Of a DNA stretch of 64,000 nt, positions 27,142-36,534 are shown in pieces (within the stretch, counting starts at the first letter, position 1; every line of letters starts with the position of its first letter). The stretch spans positions 62,001 to 126,000 of the forward strand of contig JAHZLQ010000078.1 in assembly GCA_022599775.1 (NCBI GenBank), given 5' to 3'. A model generated the notes under the pieces. It was not told the origin of the DNA, made no database searches, and worked only from the letters and a program-made list of their open reading frames with translations. The position numbers and the translations under genes are program-made. The DNA is from Gammaproteobacteria bacterium. GTDB lineage: Bacteria > Pseudomonadota > Gammaproteobacteria > Nevskiales > Nevskiaceae.

Positions 27142-28151
27142 CGCCGATACCAGCGCGCCAGGGCCTGTTCGCGATGCGATGCGCGTTCGTCGGCTTTGGG
27201 CAACCAGCGCGAGTAGCTGCTGGCCGCGCGTGTGAAGAAATCGAGCAGCGCGATGTGTCGACGCATCACGCGACGCTGGCGATGGCCGATCAGCGGGTTG
27301 AACATGCCGTGTCGGGAAAACAGCTGTCGTGGGTTTTTCTTGACCCACAGCCAGGACCCCATTTCCAGCGTCAAGGGCAGAAACACGCGCGAAGGGTCGG
27401 CCTCGACACCGCGATAGAGATGGTCCCAGACATCGCCATGTGTCAGGTACTGATGGCTTTGCGGCTCGAATACGTACATGTGATGAGCATGCGTCTGTTC
27501 GAAGATCATGCGCAGGGCATGCAGCTCCGGCAGGTGCTCGACCGGTCTGCGGGTATGCGCATACGGAAACCAGATGCGGTCCTGTACCCCGAAGCCGGAA
27601 TGACAGTCCACGGCAAGACTGAACGGCCGCCCCAGCAATTCGGCTTCAGCCAACGCACACAGTGCCGCGCTTTCGGCCTGCATCGGGGCATCTTTGGGGC
27701 CGCGATACCACGGCAGGCTGGCGCTGATCCGCTGCCCCCCCAGGAGATGCGGCACTCGTTCACTGGCGTCCACAGGCGCATTGCGCATCAGGTCCACGCC
27801 CGAGGGGTTGGCGCGCGTGCCCAGGCGTAGCCCGCCTGGATTGACCACCGGCATGAACACCAGCCGCAAATCACGCAGCTGTTCGTGCAGCACGCTGTCC
27901 CAGCGCAGACGCTTGACCAGATGCCGCACGAAGGCGATGACCACTTCGGCGCCGATGCGCTCCAGGCCGTGTACGCCCCCGAAAAAGCCGACCGCCGGAA
28001 CATTCGGCGAGGGATTCCCCAGATACAGCGCCAGTACCGGGAACGATTCTCCAGCAGCGTCCACCTCACACAGGACCTTCGCATCAAGATAGGGCTGACC
28101 TTCCTCGATCAGCGCCTGCAGTTCGCTCAGTTCGGCTAGGGGGCGGCTCAC
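27138..28151 (-). CDS. M14-family zinc carboxypeptidase/deacylase
   Basis: 337 residues. The zinc motif HxxE is in FFGGVHGLERIGAEVVIAF, and the third ligand His in VDCHSGFGVQDRIWFPYA. VFMPVVNPGGLRLGTRANPSGVDLMRN is the classic NPxG...R...DLNRN-like substrate block (here DLMRN). This fits the M14 group that includes succinylglutamate desuccinylase-like enzymes. No signal peptide is seen. It starts with GTG at 28151 behind a weak ribosome site; no nearby ATG exists. It overlaps the downstream hydrolase by 4 nt. Confidence 0.85.
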   Translation of the reverse strand: MSRPLAELSELQALIEEGQPYLDAKVLCEVDAAGESFPVLALYLGNPSPNVPAVGFFGGVHGLERIGAEVVIAFVRHLVKRLRWDSVLHEQLRDLRLVFMPVVNPGGLRLGTRANPSGVDLMRNAPVDASERVPHLLGGQRISASLPWYRGPKDAPMQAESAALCALAEAELLGRPFSLAVDCHSGFGVQDRIWFPYAHTRRPVEHLPELHALRMIFEQTHAHHMYVFEPQSHQYLTHGDVWDHLYRGVEADPSRVFLPLTLEMGSWLWVKKNPRQLFSRHGMFNPLIGHRQRRVMRRHIALLDFFTRAASSYSRWLPKADERASHREQALARWYRR

Positions 28152-28228
28152 ATTTATTCATTTGATTCGTGAATTCAGCGGCTTAGTGTATTGCCGCAAT
28201 GTTGCAGCGCGAGGTCTGCGCGGCGCAT

Positions 28229-28244
28229 TGTCATCGGGATGACA
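28229..28244. promoter_or_regulatory. 16-bp palindrome, operator candidate
   Basis: TGTCATC-GG-GATGACA is a perfect inverted repeat with 7-bp arms. It lies 76 nt before the small gene at 28320, in the divergent gap with the M14 gene, where a dimeric repressor or activator could bind. Confidence 0.4.
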
Positions 28245-28319
28245 TGGCACGGTCATCTGCACGAGATAGGCTGCAGTTTGACGGCCGTTGGGCCACTGTT
28301 TCTTGCAGGAGGCGAAAAA

Positions 28320-28448
28320 ATGGACCGAATCGTTCGCAAGCTCACGATCCAGCCGCTGATCATCGGCGGCGCGATGTTGCTGGGCGTCCGCGAATTCGTC
28401 GCGCTGCGTCGCTCGCAGGCGATCAACCGCACGCACGCGGCCAACTGA
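28320..28448 (+). CDS. Small membrane-type protein, 42 residues
   Basis: Not a recognised family. It encodes a basic N-terminus (MDRIVRKLTIQ), a short hydrophobic stretch (PLIIGGAMLLGVREFVAL) and a basic tail (RRSQAINRTHAAN). Support for translation is the very strong ribosome site AGGAGG (28307-28312), 7 nt before the ATG. Its neighbours are unrelated genes on the other strand. A small membrane peptide is plausible; nothing further can be said. Confidence 0.55.
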   Translation: MDRIVRKLTIQPLIIGGAMLLGVREFVALRRSQAINRTHAAN

Positions 28449-28462
28449 GCCGCCGACGCGAA

Positions 28463-28482
28463 CGCCGGCTGCGCAGCCGGCG
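28463..28482. terminator. Perfect 20-bp palindrome between convergent genes
   Basis: The 20 bases at 28463-28482 are identical to their reverse complement (CGCCGGCTGC and its inverse). The element lies 15 nt after the small gene stop and 17 nt before the stop of the opposing gene, so a two-way terminator or cruciform is likely, though no T-run is present. Confidence 0.45.
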
Positions 28483-28498
28483 CCACCGAGCGCGCCAT

Positions 28499-29101
28499 TC
28501 AGCAATGAATGCAGCCGTGGCGACACTGCTCCTGCCAGTTGCGCCGATCGCCGGCACGCAGGGATTCGCAGTTCGGGTAGCGGTGAGCATAGCCGCCGTA
28601 CGAGTAGCGATAACCGCGCTCGCGGCAGCCCTGTCGCTGAATACCCTGTATCCACTCGCGCTCGCTCTTGAGGAAGGCGCAGTAGCCAGTGCTTTTGGTC
28701 GGTGCCGAAGAGGCGATCAGCGCACTGCGTGACTGCGCCGCCAATTGTTTCTCTCTCTCGAGCCTTTTGTCGGCGTCCTGCAGCAGCGAGGCATACGGCG
28801 AGGCTTCGATCGGGCGCTTCGGGTCGGATGCTGGCGGGCGTTCGACGATCCGCTGTGGTTCCGGCCGGGACTCCCGGTAGTAGCTGAGGATTCGTGGCGG
28901 CTCCGACTCAGTTTCCGGCCGAGGCGCAGCCACTGGGACCGGCCGTTTTGCAGCGATCTGCGGCACATCCTGCACCGTGCCGCGATCAGCCAGCCAGGAC
29001 GCGAATGCGGCAATTCCCAGCACGACCACGCCAGTGGTGATCCAGACCGGCCAAGGATTGGTTCGGCGCAGTTTTGCGCGTCGTGGTGTGTGCAGGTTCA
29101 T
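28499..29101 (-). CDS. Hypothetical single-pass membrane protein with Cys-rich C-terminus
   Basis: About 200 residues, no family recognised. One membrane segment (WITTGVVVLGIAAFASWLA, near residue 20) follows a basic N-terminus, so the rest is probably periplasmic. The middle is Pro/Glu/Arg-rich (PRPETESEPPRILSYYRESRPEPQR). The C-terminal 60 residues hold several cysteines (GYCAF, QGCRERGY, YPNCES, EQCRHGCIHC) that could form disulfides. Start uncertain: ATG 29101 chosen, with an upstream ATG at 29149 possible. The gap to the next gene (29102-29204) is empty. Confidence 0.6.
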   Translation of the reverse strand: MNLHTPRRAKLRRTNPWPVWITTGVVVLGIAAFASWLADRGTVQDVPQIAAKRPVPVAAPRPETESEPPRILSYYRESRPEPQRIVERPPASDPKRPIEASPYASLLQDADKRLEREKQLAAQSRSALIASSAPTKSTGYCAFLKSEREWIQGIQRQGCRERGYRYSYGGYAHRYPNCESLRAGDRRNWQEQCRHGCIHC

Positions 29102-29204
29102 GTGCTGATCCCCCGAGCAGACATGTCGCGCAGACATGTGGATGCCCACTGCCTACAGCTTCGAGTCTACATTTCCGAAGTCGTGCGCACCAAGGGCGGG
29201 GGCA

Positions 29205-29969
29205 TCAGTTCTTGAGGCGATAGCCTGTACGGAAGATCAGCCAGATGCCGCCCAGGCACAGCAGCATGAACAGCGCGGTCATGCCCAGGCTCACACCGAC
29301 GCTGACGTCCGAGATGCCATAGAAGCTCCAGCGAAAGCCGCTGACCAGATACACCACGGGATTGAACAGCGTGATCTTCTGCCACAAGGGGGGCAGCATG
29401 CTGATCGAATAGAAGCTGCCGCCGAGGAACACCAGCGGCGTGACGATCAGCATCGGCACCACCTGCAGCTTTTCGAAGCCGTCTGCCCAGATGCCGATGA
29501 TGAAGCCGAACAGGCTGAAGGTCAGCGAGGTCAGTATCAGGAACGCCAGCATCCACACCGGGTGGGCGATCTCGAAGGATACGAACAGTCGGGCCGTGAG
29601 CATCATCAACAGCCCGAGCATCACCGACTTGCTGGCTGCGGCGCCGACATAGCCCATCAGAATCTCGAACGCCGAAACCGGCGCCGACAGCACCTCGTAG
29701 ATCGTGCCGGAGAACTTCGGCATGTAGATGCCGAATGAGGCATTGGAGATGCTCTCGGTCAGAATCGACAACATGATCAGGCCGGGCACGATGAACGCAC
29801 CGTAGCTGATGCCGTCGATCTCGGTCATGCGCGAACCGATCGCCGAACCGAACACCACGAAGTACAGCGAGGTCGAGATCACCGGCGATGCGATGCTCTG
29901 CATCAGGGTGCGGAAGGTGCGGGCCATTTCAAAGCGGTAGATCGCGCGTACCGCGTACAGATTGATCAT
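29205..29969 (-). CDS. ABC-2 exporter permease, YadH-like
   Basis: 254 residues with about six membrane segments. The ABC-2 membrane pattern resembles E. coli Yad[62 protein letters not shown] and [17 protein letters not shown]. It works with the overlapping ATPase gene (4-nt overlap) as an exporter of unknown substrate. The ATG is at 29969. Confidence 0.88.
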   Translation of the reverse strand: MINLYAVRAIYRFEMARTFRTLMQSIASPVISTSLYFVVFGSAIGSRMTEIDGISYGAFIVPGLIMLSILTESISNASFGIYMPKFSGTIYEVLSAPVSAFEILMGYVGAAASKSVMLGLLMMLTARLFVSFEIAHPVWMLAFLILTSLTFSLFGFIIGIWADGFEKLQVVPMLIVTPLVFLGGSFYSISMLPPLWQKITLFNPVVYLVSGFRWSFYGISDVSVGVSLGMTALFMLLCLGGIWLIFRTGYRLKN

Positions 29970-30916
29970 CGATCAGTCACCAGGCTGACGAAAATGTCCT
30001 CCAGCGAGCTTTGCCGCGTCTGCAGGTCCGTGTAGTCGATGCCCAGCTCGTCGAGCTGGCGCAGCAGCGCGGGAATGCCGGTATTTTCGCTGTGCGCGTC
30101 GAAGGTGTAGACGATGCGGCAGCCGTCATCGGACAGCGCAACGGGGCGTTCCGCCAAGGCGGACGGCAAGGCAGCGATCGGGCTCGGCAACTGCAGGCTG
30201 AGTTCCTTCTTGCCGAGCTTGTCCATGAGCTTGGATTTGTCTTCCACCAGTATCAGTTCGCCGCGGTTGATGACGCCGATGCGGTCCGCCATCTGTTCGG
30301 CTTCCTCGATGTAGTGCGTGGTGAGGATGATGGTGACGCCGCTTTGGCGGAGTTGACGCACCATCGCCCACATGTCACGCCGCAGTTCCACGTCGACGCC
30401 GGCGGTGGGCTCGTCCAGGAACAGGATGCGCGGCTCGTGCGACAGCGCCTTGGCGATCATGACGCGTCGTTTCATGCCGCCGGACAGGGTGATGATCTTG
30501 GACTTGCGCTTGTCCCACAGTGACAGGTCGCGCAGCACTTTCTCCAGATACGCCGGATTGGCCGGCAGGCCGAACAGGCCGCGGCTGAAGCTCACGGTGT
30601 CCCAGACTTTCTCGAAGGCGTCGGTCGCCAGTTCCTGCGGCACCAGGCCGATGCGTGCCCGCGCGGCGCGATAATCCCGCTCGATATCAAAGCCATCGGC
30701 AGTAATGCTGCCGGTCGAGGCCTTGACGATGCCGCAGATGATGCTGATCAGCGTGGTCTTGCCAGCCCCATTGGGGCCCAGCAGCGCGAAGATTTCGCCG
30801 GGCTGGATGTCCAGGTCGATTGGGTTCAGGGCGACATGACCGGAGGCATAGGTCTTGGATACGCCGGCCACCGAAATGATCGGTGTCTGCGCCGGTGAAG
30901 CGGAACGGTTTGTCAT
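29966..30916 (-). CDS. ABC exporter ATP-binding protein, YadG-like
   Basis: 316 residues. Walker A is [13 protein letters not shown], the signature [15 protein letters not shown], and Walker [14 protein letters not shown], followed by the H-loop [15 protein letters not shown]. The closest known type is YadG, with the same ELRRDMW segment and a C-terminal domain ending [12 protein letters not shown]. The start is ATG 30916; a GTG at 30988 would add 24 unconserved residues. It overlaps the permease gene. Confidence 0.9.
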   Translation of the reverse strand: MTNRSASPAQTPIISVAGVSKTYASGHVALNPIDLDIQPGEIFALLGPNGAGKTTLISIICGIVKASTGSITADGFDIERDYRAARARIGLVPQELATDAFEKVWDTVSFSRGLFGLPANPAYLEKVLRDLSLWDKRKSKIITLSGGMKRRVMIAKALSHEPRILFLDEPTAGVDVELRRDMWAMVRQLRQSGVTIILTTHYIEEAEQMADRIGVINRGELILVEDKSKLMDKLGKKELSLQLPSPIAALPSALAERPVALSDDGCRIVYTFDAHSENTGIPALLRQLDELGIDYTDLQTRQSSLEDIFVSLVTDR

Positions 30917-31154
30917 TTTGTCTGGAGTGAGTCTGGCGGTTATAACGCCGGCGACGCCGGAGCATGGCGACCGAGCCGGCCTGTTCACGCTCGGCGCGAA
31001 AGCTTAGCCGATTGCTCAGCCGTAGACGCGCCGATGCCGATCGCGCAGCGCGCGGGGCGATTTCATAAAACCTTCCCGAATGCTCAGTAGCCTCCGACCG
31101 CCGCAGCGCGCCGCAGCGCCGCGTTCGATGTTCATTTTTCGGGGGAACTCACTG

Positions 31155-33836
31155 ATGTCACAAGATTCCAACCTGGCGGTGTCGCCATTTTTGTGTGCGT
31201 TCGCAATGGCCTTGAGCCTCGGCACGTCCGCCGCTTGGGGCCAACAAGCCGGTGAAAGCTCGGGCAGCGCGGTTGTTGACGCCAGCGGCGATGCCAGTGC
31301 CGCGGCCTCGGAAAAGGATGCCGATCTCGGCTCGACGATTGTTACCGGCACCGCGCTGGCACGTTCGCGAGCCATTGCGGAGAAGCAGGATGCTCTCGGC
31401 GTGGTCGACGCGCTGGGCGTCGATGAACTGGGGCAGCTTCCGGACAAGAATGTGGGCGAATCGCTCAATCGCATGCCTGGCGTGTCGATGCTGGTCGAAA
31501 AGGGTGAGGGGCGTTACGTGCAGATTCGCGGCATCAATCCCTCGCTCAACAACGTCACCATCAACGGCGTGCAGATGGGCTCTCCGGAAGCCGAGAACGG
31601 CGGGCGCAACGCGCCGCTGGACATCATATCCGGCGGCGTGCTCGGCGGCGTGCAGGTGATCAAGACGCCGACCCCGGACATGGATGCCCAGGGCATCGGT
31701 GGCACCGTCAACGTGCAGACCAAGATGCCGTTCGACCGCGAGGACGATTTCTACGGATACGCCACCGCGCGCTATGGCTTCGAGGACATCAGCCCGCGCG
31801 ACGAAGCCTATGGCGGGCAAGACCCTTACGCGCTCGAAGCCACCGCCTCCGGAAAGCTGGCGGATCGACGTCTCGGCTGGCTGTTGGGCGCCTCCTATTC
31901 GGACCGCGAATACGTCGCGCAAGGCATCTACCAGGACGACTGGGCGGACGACTACGGTGTGCCCTTGCCGGTGGAGGTCAAGAACAACTACTACGTCATC
32001 GGCCGCGAGCGGCTCAACGTCAACGGTGCCCTGGAACTGCGGCCGGACGACAGCTCCAGCTATTTCGTGCGCGGCTTCTACGCGACCTGGGACGAGTTCC
32101 AGCATCGCAACCGCTATCAGGAAAGCCTTACCGAAGACGTGATGCCGGACAGCGAGACCGCCGGCACCTCCGGTGGCGAGCGCGTATCACCGAATATTCG
32201 CCTGGAAGACATCAGCAAGACGCTCTCGTCGTTCGCGGCGGGCGGTGAGAACCGCAAGGGTGCCTATACGCTGAACTACCTCGTACAGTCCAACCACAAC
32301 GAGATCGACGAACCCAACGACTACTGGGAATTCCGCTCGGCCAAGCAGTTCGGGCCCAATCACTGGGGCATCGATGGGGACGGCATCATCACGATCACGC
32401 CGGACGCCGGTGCGCCCGATCGCCAGGATCCGAGTCTCATCGATTTCCGCCGCGTGCGCTTCTACGACCGCAGCGCCGAGGAAGACACATTGATCGGCCA
32501 GGTGGACCTGCGCTGGGACCGCGATGCACTGAGCTACTTCAAGGCGGGGCTCAAGGCCTCCCAGACCGACCGAAAGCTGGACGCCTCGGAGGAAGCCTGG
32601 AACGCCGGAGACCAGCAGCTGACGCTCGGCACCTCGCCGGAGTTCACCAACGGCGCGTTCACCAATGACACCGATGCCGGCGATGTGCCGAATATCTGGA
32701 TGGACATTGCCGCGATGAACCGCTTCTTCAACGATCCGGCGAATGCTGGCTACTTCGAGTTCAACGAGGGCGATACGTTCACCAGCGAATACTCGTCCGA
32801 CTACGACCTCACCGAAACCATACTGGCCGGCTATGTGATGGGCGTGACCGAGATCGGCCGCACCCAGATCATCGGTGGCGTTCGCGTCGAATCCACGGAC
32901 GTGGACAGCAGCGGCTACCTGCTCGATGACGGGTCAGCGCGCAGCGTCGACGACGGCGGCAGCTACATCGAATGGCTGCCGGCGCTGCTGCTCAACTACC
33001 GGCCCAGCGAAACCGTCATCCTGCGTGCGGCCATCACGCGCGCATTGGGCCGCCCGGACTATGACACGATCGCGCCGCGCGCCAGCTACACCGAGGAAAC
33101 CGGCTTCGGCGAGCTGTCGGTCGGCAACCCCGAGCTGGAAGCGCGCAAGGCCTGGGCTTATGACCTGTCGATCGAGTGGTATCCGAATTCGCTGACACTG
33201 CTGTCTGCCGCCGTGTTCTACAAGGACATCGAAGATGAATTGGTCGGGCTCTCGGAGCGCTACACCACGCCCGAGGACATCGAAGCCGGCTTTGCCGCGC
33301 ACGGGCTGGGCGGCGCGGTCGACAGCAGCGAGCTCTCGGAACTCACGGTGTCCACCACCGTCAATGGTGGCTCGTCCTACCTCAAGGGCCTGGAACTCAA
33401 CGGCCAGACGCAGTTCGATTTCCTGCCGTCCCCGCTGGATGGAGTCGGCCTCGCGGTCAACATCACCTGGCTGGACGGCGAAACCGAAGTCAACGGCGTG
33501 AAGACGCCGTTGCAGCAGCAACCCAAGCGTTCGTACTCGTTCTCGGCGTTCTATCAGAAGCGCGCTTTCGATGCCTCGCTCAGCTACACCTATAACGCCA
33601 GCTATCCGACCGAACTGAATCTGGACGACTCGAACGCCAATCTCGACCAGGGCGAGTTCGGTCGCTGGGACGCCAAGGTCTCGTATGCGGTGACCGAGCA
33701 GTTCAAGGTCTTCGTCGAAGGGGTCAACCTCAACAACGAACCGACCAGCGAGTTCCAGGGCGGGCGCGAACGCCAGGCCACGGAATATGAATACGTCGGC
33801 CGTTCGGTCTATGTCGGCGTCAATGTTGGCTTCTGA
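31155..33836 (+). CDS. TonB-dependent receptor (TIGR01782 type)
   Basis: 893 residues from ATG 31155 (GGGGGA upstream). A signal peptide (VSPFLCAFAMALSLGTSAAWG) precedes a plug domain: LGQLPDKNVGESLNRMPGVSMLVEKGEGRYVQIRGINPSLNNVTINGVQ and PDMDAQGIGGTVNVQTK. A large beta-barrel ends in the aromatic signature VYVGVNVGF. The class is common in Xanthomonas and Caulobacter relatives and takes up carbohydrates or other nutrients over the outer membrane. The ligand cannot be deduced. The downstream secreted protein gene starts 2 nt after its stop. Confidence 0.93.
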   Translation: MSQDSNLAVSPFLCAFAMALSLGTSAAWGQQAGESSGSAVVDASGDASAAASEKDADLGSTIVTGTALARSRAIAEKQDALGVVDALGVDELGQLPDKNVGESLNRMPGVSMLVEKGEGRYVQIRGINPSLNNVTINGVQMGSPEAENGGRNAPLDIISGGVLGGVQVIKTPTPDMDAQGIGGTVNVQTKMPFDREDDFYGYATARYGFEDISPRDEAYGGQDPYALEATASGKLADRRLGWLLGASYSDREYVAQGIYQDDWADDYGVPLPVEVKNNYYVIGRERLNVNGALELRPDDSSSYFVRGFYATWDEFQHRNRYQESLTEDVMPDSETAGTSGGERVSPNIRLEDISKTLSSFAAGGENRKGAYTLNYLVQSNHNEIDEPNDYWEFRSAKQFGPNHWGIDGDGIITITPDAGAPDRQDPSLIDFRRVRFYDRSAEEDTLIGQVDLRWDRDALSYFKAGLKASQTDRKLDASEEAWNAGDQQLTLGTSPEFTNGAFTNDTDAGDVPNIWMDIAAMNRFFNDPANAGYFEFNEGDTFTSEYSSDYDLTETILAGYVMGVTEIGRTQIIGGVRVESTDVDSSGYLLDDGSARSVDDGGSYIEWLPALLLNYRPSETVILRAAITRALGRPDYDTIAPRASYTEETGFGELSVGNPELEARKAWAYDLSIEWYPNSLTLLSAAVFYKDIEDELVGLSERYTTPEDIEAGFAAHGLGGAVDSSELSELTVSTTVNGGSSYLKGLELNGQTQFDFLPSPLDGVGLAVNITWLDGETEVNGVKTPLQQQPKRSYSFSAFYQKRAFDASLSYTYNASYPTELNLDDSNANLDQGEFGRWDAKVSYAVTEQFKVFVEGVNLNNEPTSEFQGGRERQATEYEYVGRSVYVGVNVGF

Positions 33837-33837
33837 T

Positions 33838-34734
33838 ATGCATCTCCGACCCGTAATCGCCCTGTGCCTGTATTGGGGCTTGGCCCATTCGTGCGCCGCG
33901 GCGGCAGATCCGGAACCCTTGGCGGTTCCGGACTACGTCGCAGCGCCGGTGCTCCCGCTCCAGGCGACAAGCCTGCAGGCTTACGAGGCACCGGAAGCGG
34001 ATCAGGGCGTCGCAGCCGATGCCACGCATTTTTATGCAATCGACAACACCGTGATCGCGAAGTACTCGATCGCCAGCGGTGAGCGTGTCGCGCGCTGGGT
34101 CGGCCCGGCGAAAGGGCTGATCCGCCATCTCAACAGCTGTTTCGCCGAAAGCGGAACGCTGTGGTGCGCCAACTCGAACTACTCGCTGACACCGATGGGA
34201 TCGTCGATCGAGCGCTTCGACACGGCCGACATGCGTCACAGCGGCAGCCATAGCCTGGGCCTGATGGACGAAGGTTCGCTCACCTGGTTCGGGCGATTCG
34301 GCGCCGGCTGGATCGCCGGCTTCGCGCACTACGACGGCAATGGCGGTTCCGGCTTCAAGGATCACCGCTATGCCAGCGTGGTCCGCTTCGACGATCAGTG
34401 GCGCCGCAACGGCGGCTGGCTGATGCCGGATTCGGTCCTGCAACGGATGGCGCCGCATGCCGCGTCCGGCGGCGCGATCGGACCCGACGGCCTGCTGTAC
34501 CTGCTGGGACACGATCGACCGGAAATGTACGTCGTTGCCGAGCCGCGCATGGGGCCCACCCTGATCCACGTGGCCACGATCTCGCTCGAAGCCGAAGGAC
34601 AGGCATTCTGCTGGGCGCCGGGCGATACCCGCGAGATTTACAGCATCGACCGCCGACGCAAGCGCGTGCGCCGCATCGCGCTTCCGGACATCGCAACGCT
34701 GCCGGAGGACGCAACACGATTTTCTGCGCGATGA
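33838..34734 (+). CDS. Secreted propeller-like protein paired with a TonB receptor
   Basis: 298 residues. It begins with a signal peptide (HLRPVIALCLYWGLAHSCAAAA). Short repeated beta segments follow (HFYAIDNTVIAKYSIASGERVARW, SSIERFDTADMRHSGSHSLG, LTWFGRFGAGWIAGFAHYDG, ASVVRFDDQWRRNGGWLMP, GGAIGPDGLLYLLGHDRPEMYV), suggesting a beta-propeller. Similar proteins next to TonB receptors are often labelled cycloisomerase, but no active site can be shown. ATG 33838 is 2 nt after the receptor stop, so the two are co-expressed. It is convergent with the kinase gene. Confidence 0.7.
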   Translation: MHLRPVIALCLYWGLAHSCAAAADPEPLAVPDYVAAPVLPLQATSLQAYEAPEADQGVAADATHFYAIDNTVIAKYSIASGERVARWVGPAKGLIRHLNSCFAESGTLWCANSNYSLTPMGSSIERFDTADMRHSGSHSLGLMDEGSLTWFGRFGAGWIAGFAHYDGNGGSGFKDHRYASVVRFDDQWRRNGGWLMPDSVLQRMAPHAASGGAIGPDGLLYLLGHDRPEMYVVAEPRMGPTLIHVATISLEAEGQAFCWAPGDTREIYSIDRRRKRVRRIALPDIATLPEDATRFSAR

Positions 34735-34748
34735 CGTCGCTTGTTCCG

Positions 34749-35933
34749 CTAATCCGCGAGCGGCAGGGTGATACTGACGTGGGTGCCGCGTCCGAATATC
34801 GAGCGCAGTTCCACCGGCGCGCCTAGCAGCTGCGCCGTGTTGCGCACGATGGAGAGTCCCAGGCCCAGGCCCTCACTGCGCATGTCGACCTTGCGGAAGG
34901 TTTCGAACACCTCGGACTGCAGTTCCGGACTGACGCCGATCCCGGTATCGAGCACTTCGACGCGCAGCTGCCCGCCTGCCCGCCGACAGCCCACGAGCAC
35001 GCCGCCACTTTCGGTGTACTTGATCGCGTTGCCCAGGAGGTTGCCCAATATCGTGTCGAACATGCGGGCATTGCTGAATACGCGTGCGCTGCAGGGAGCG
35101 AATCGAAGCTTCAGGCCCTTGCGCGCTGCTTCCGGCCCCCACAATCGTTGTAGACCATCGAAGCACGCCTGCACCGATACGGCCGTCATCTCCGGCTGCA
35201 GATGGGCCGTGGCCTGCGACGACGCACGCGCCAGTTCGTCCAGATCATCGCCAAGCCGGGACGTTGCGGCCAGTCCGAGCTTGATCTGCTTGACCGTCGC
35301 CAGATCGTTCGTTTGTTGGCGGGCGATCTCCAGACTCAGGCTGATCGTCTGCAAGGGCTGACGCAGGTCGTGTCCTGCTGTCGCCATCAGGTGCCTCAGA
35401 TTCTTCTGCGTGAGCTGCGCCTCACGCAGCGTGCGTCGAAGCTCCATCAGCGCCATGGTCTGCCTCGACAGTGCCACCAGCGCATCGCGCTGTCGCGCAT
35501 CCAGTTGCCTTGGCTGATGATCCAGCACGCAGACGGTCCCCAGCTGGTAGCCGTCCGGCGTGCTCAGCGGGGCGCCGGCATAGAACCGAAGATAGGGGTT
35601 GCCTGTGACCAACGGATTGGATTCGAAGCGCGAGTCCAGCCTCGTGTCCGGCACTTCGAGCAGATAGGGCTGCAGGATCGCGTGGGCGCAGATCGAGCTT
35701 TCGATCGGGGTTTCCCGCACACCGAGGCCGACCTCCGATTTGAACCATTGTCGACCTTCGTCGATCAGGTTGACCACCGCGATCGGGGCATTGCAGATAT
35801 GCGCCGCGATGCGTGCGATATCGTCGAAATCCGCCTCATAGGGCGTGTCCAGGATTCCGTAGGACGCCAGCGCCCGCAGGCGTTCCGCTTCGTTGGCGGG
35901 CAGGGGCGCCGTAGTGTGGGAAACAGCACTCAT
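34749..35933 (-). CDS. GAF-domain sensor histidine kinase
   Basis: 394 residues, no membrane segment, so cytoplasmic. The GAF domain (about 20-165: LRALASYGILDTPYEADFDDIARIAAHICNAPIAVVNLIDE, with SICAHAIL and FYAGAPL) is of the type often found in light or redox sensing. The HisKA phospho-acceptor is His188 in ATAGHDLRQPLQT. The HATPase_c domain has NLLGNAIKYTESGG (N box), DTGIGVSPE (G1) and GLGLGLSIV (G2). No response regulator lies beside it, so it is an orphan kinase here. Start at ATG 35933 (a TTG precedes it). Confidence 0.9.
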   Translation of the reverse strand: MSAVSHTTAPLPANEAERLRALASYGILDTPYEADFDDIARIAAHICNAPIAVVNLIDEGRQWFKSEVGLGVRETPIESSICAHAILQPYLLEVPDTRLDSRFESNPLVTGNPYLRFYAGAPLSTPDGYQLGTVCVLDHQPRQLDARQRDALVALSRQTMALMELRRTLREAQLTQKNLRHLMATAGHDLRQPLQTISLSLEIARQQTNDLATVKQIKLGLAATSRLGDDLDELARASSQATAHLQPEMTAVSVQACFDGLQRLWGPEAARKGLKLRFAPCSARVFSNARMFDTILGNLLGNAIKYTESGGVLVGCRRAGGQLRVEVLDTGIGVSPELQSEVFETFRKVDMRSEGLGLGLSIVRNTAQLLGAPVELRSIFGRGTHVSITLPLAD

Positions 35934-36050
35934 CAAGCAATCCGGGCGGCGTTAGGGGTGCCAGCGTGCCGCCGTCGACTACCCCGATGAATTGAATCTT
36001 AACAAGTCTTGGTGTCCTTGCTTCTACCGTTGAGGCGAAATTCAGTACCG

Positions 36051-36458
36051 TTACGCTGGCGTGATGACACCGACTCCGGCCGCCCGAAGGATGCGACGAA
36101 ATTTTGGGCATTCCATATGACTCGGAGCCGGGCAGGCCGCCGCGTGCCGCAGACCATCGCGCATCGCCGTCAGCTGTCGAATGGTCCTATCGAGTTCATC
36201 GGCCTTGTCCGCAAGTCTCGCCCGATTCAGCCGGGGCTGTCCGTCGGGCGCGAACATCGTTGCGATCTCGTCCAGCGAGAATCCCGCCGCGCGGCCCAGC
36301 GCGATCAGCGCCAGGCGTTCGAGCACGGACGAGCTGTATTGCCGGCGAAGACCACGCCGGCCGATCGGCGCGATCAGACCCCGGTCTTCGTAGAACCTCA
36401 ATGTGGACGCGGGAACACCGGCTTGGTGCACCACGGTCGCGATATCGAGTTCGTCCAA
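36051..36458 (-). CDS. MerR-family transcriptional regulator
   Basis: 135 residues. The winged helix (IATVVHQAGVPASTLRFYEDRGLIAPIGR) is typical of MerR. A coiled dimer helix (RLADKADELDRTIRQLTAMRDGLRHA) comes next, then a C-terminal Cys/His cluster (AACPAPSHMECPKF) that might sense metal or redox. It starts with TTG 36458, preceded by GAGG at 8 nt; no ATG is close. It diverges from the methyltransferase gene over a SoxR-like box, so it probably controls that gene and itself. Confidence 0.85.
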   Translation of the reverse strand: MDELDIATVVHQAGVPASTLRFYEDRGLIAPIGRRGLRRQYSSSVLERLALIALGRAAGFSLDEIATMFAPDGQPRLNRARLADKADELDRTIRQLTAMRDGLRHAAACPAPSHMECPKFRRILRAAGVGVITPA

Positions 36459-36462
36459 GCGC

Positions 36463-36493
36463 TTGACCTCAAGTCAACTTCAAGTTGCACGAT
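36463..36493 (+). promoter_or_regulatory. MerR-type promoter and operator for the methyltransferase
   Basis: TTGACC (36463-36468), a 19-bp spacer, then CACGAT (36488-36493). The stretched 19-bp spacer is the hallmark of MerR-activated promoters. Within it is the dyad ACCTCAAGT-CA-ACTTCAAGT (7 of 9 positions symmetric), close to the known SoxR box. The operator also covers the ribosome site of the divergent MerR gene, which would give autoregulation. Confidence 0.65.
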
Positions 36494-36534
36494 GCCCACA
36501 TCGTCAACACAAGACAAGCCAAAGGAGCGTTGCC

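Noticed and set aside
28241-28258. Possible sigma54 promoter (TGGCAC...TGCA)
   Set aside because: The GG and GC are 11 nt apart; sigma54 sites need 10.
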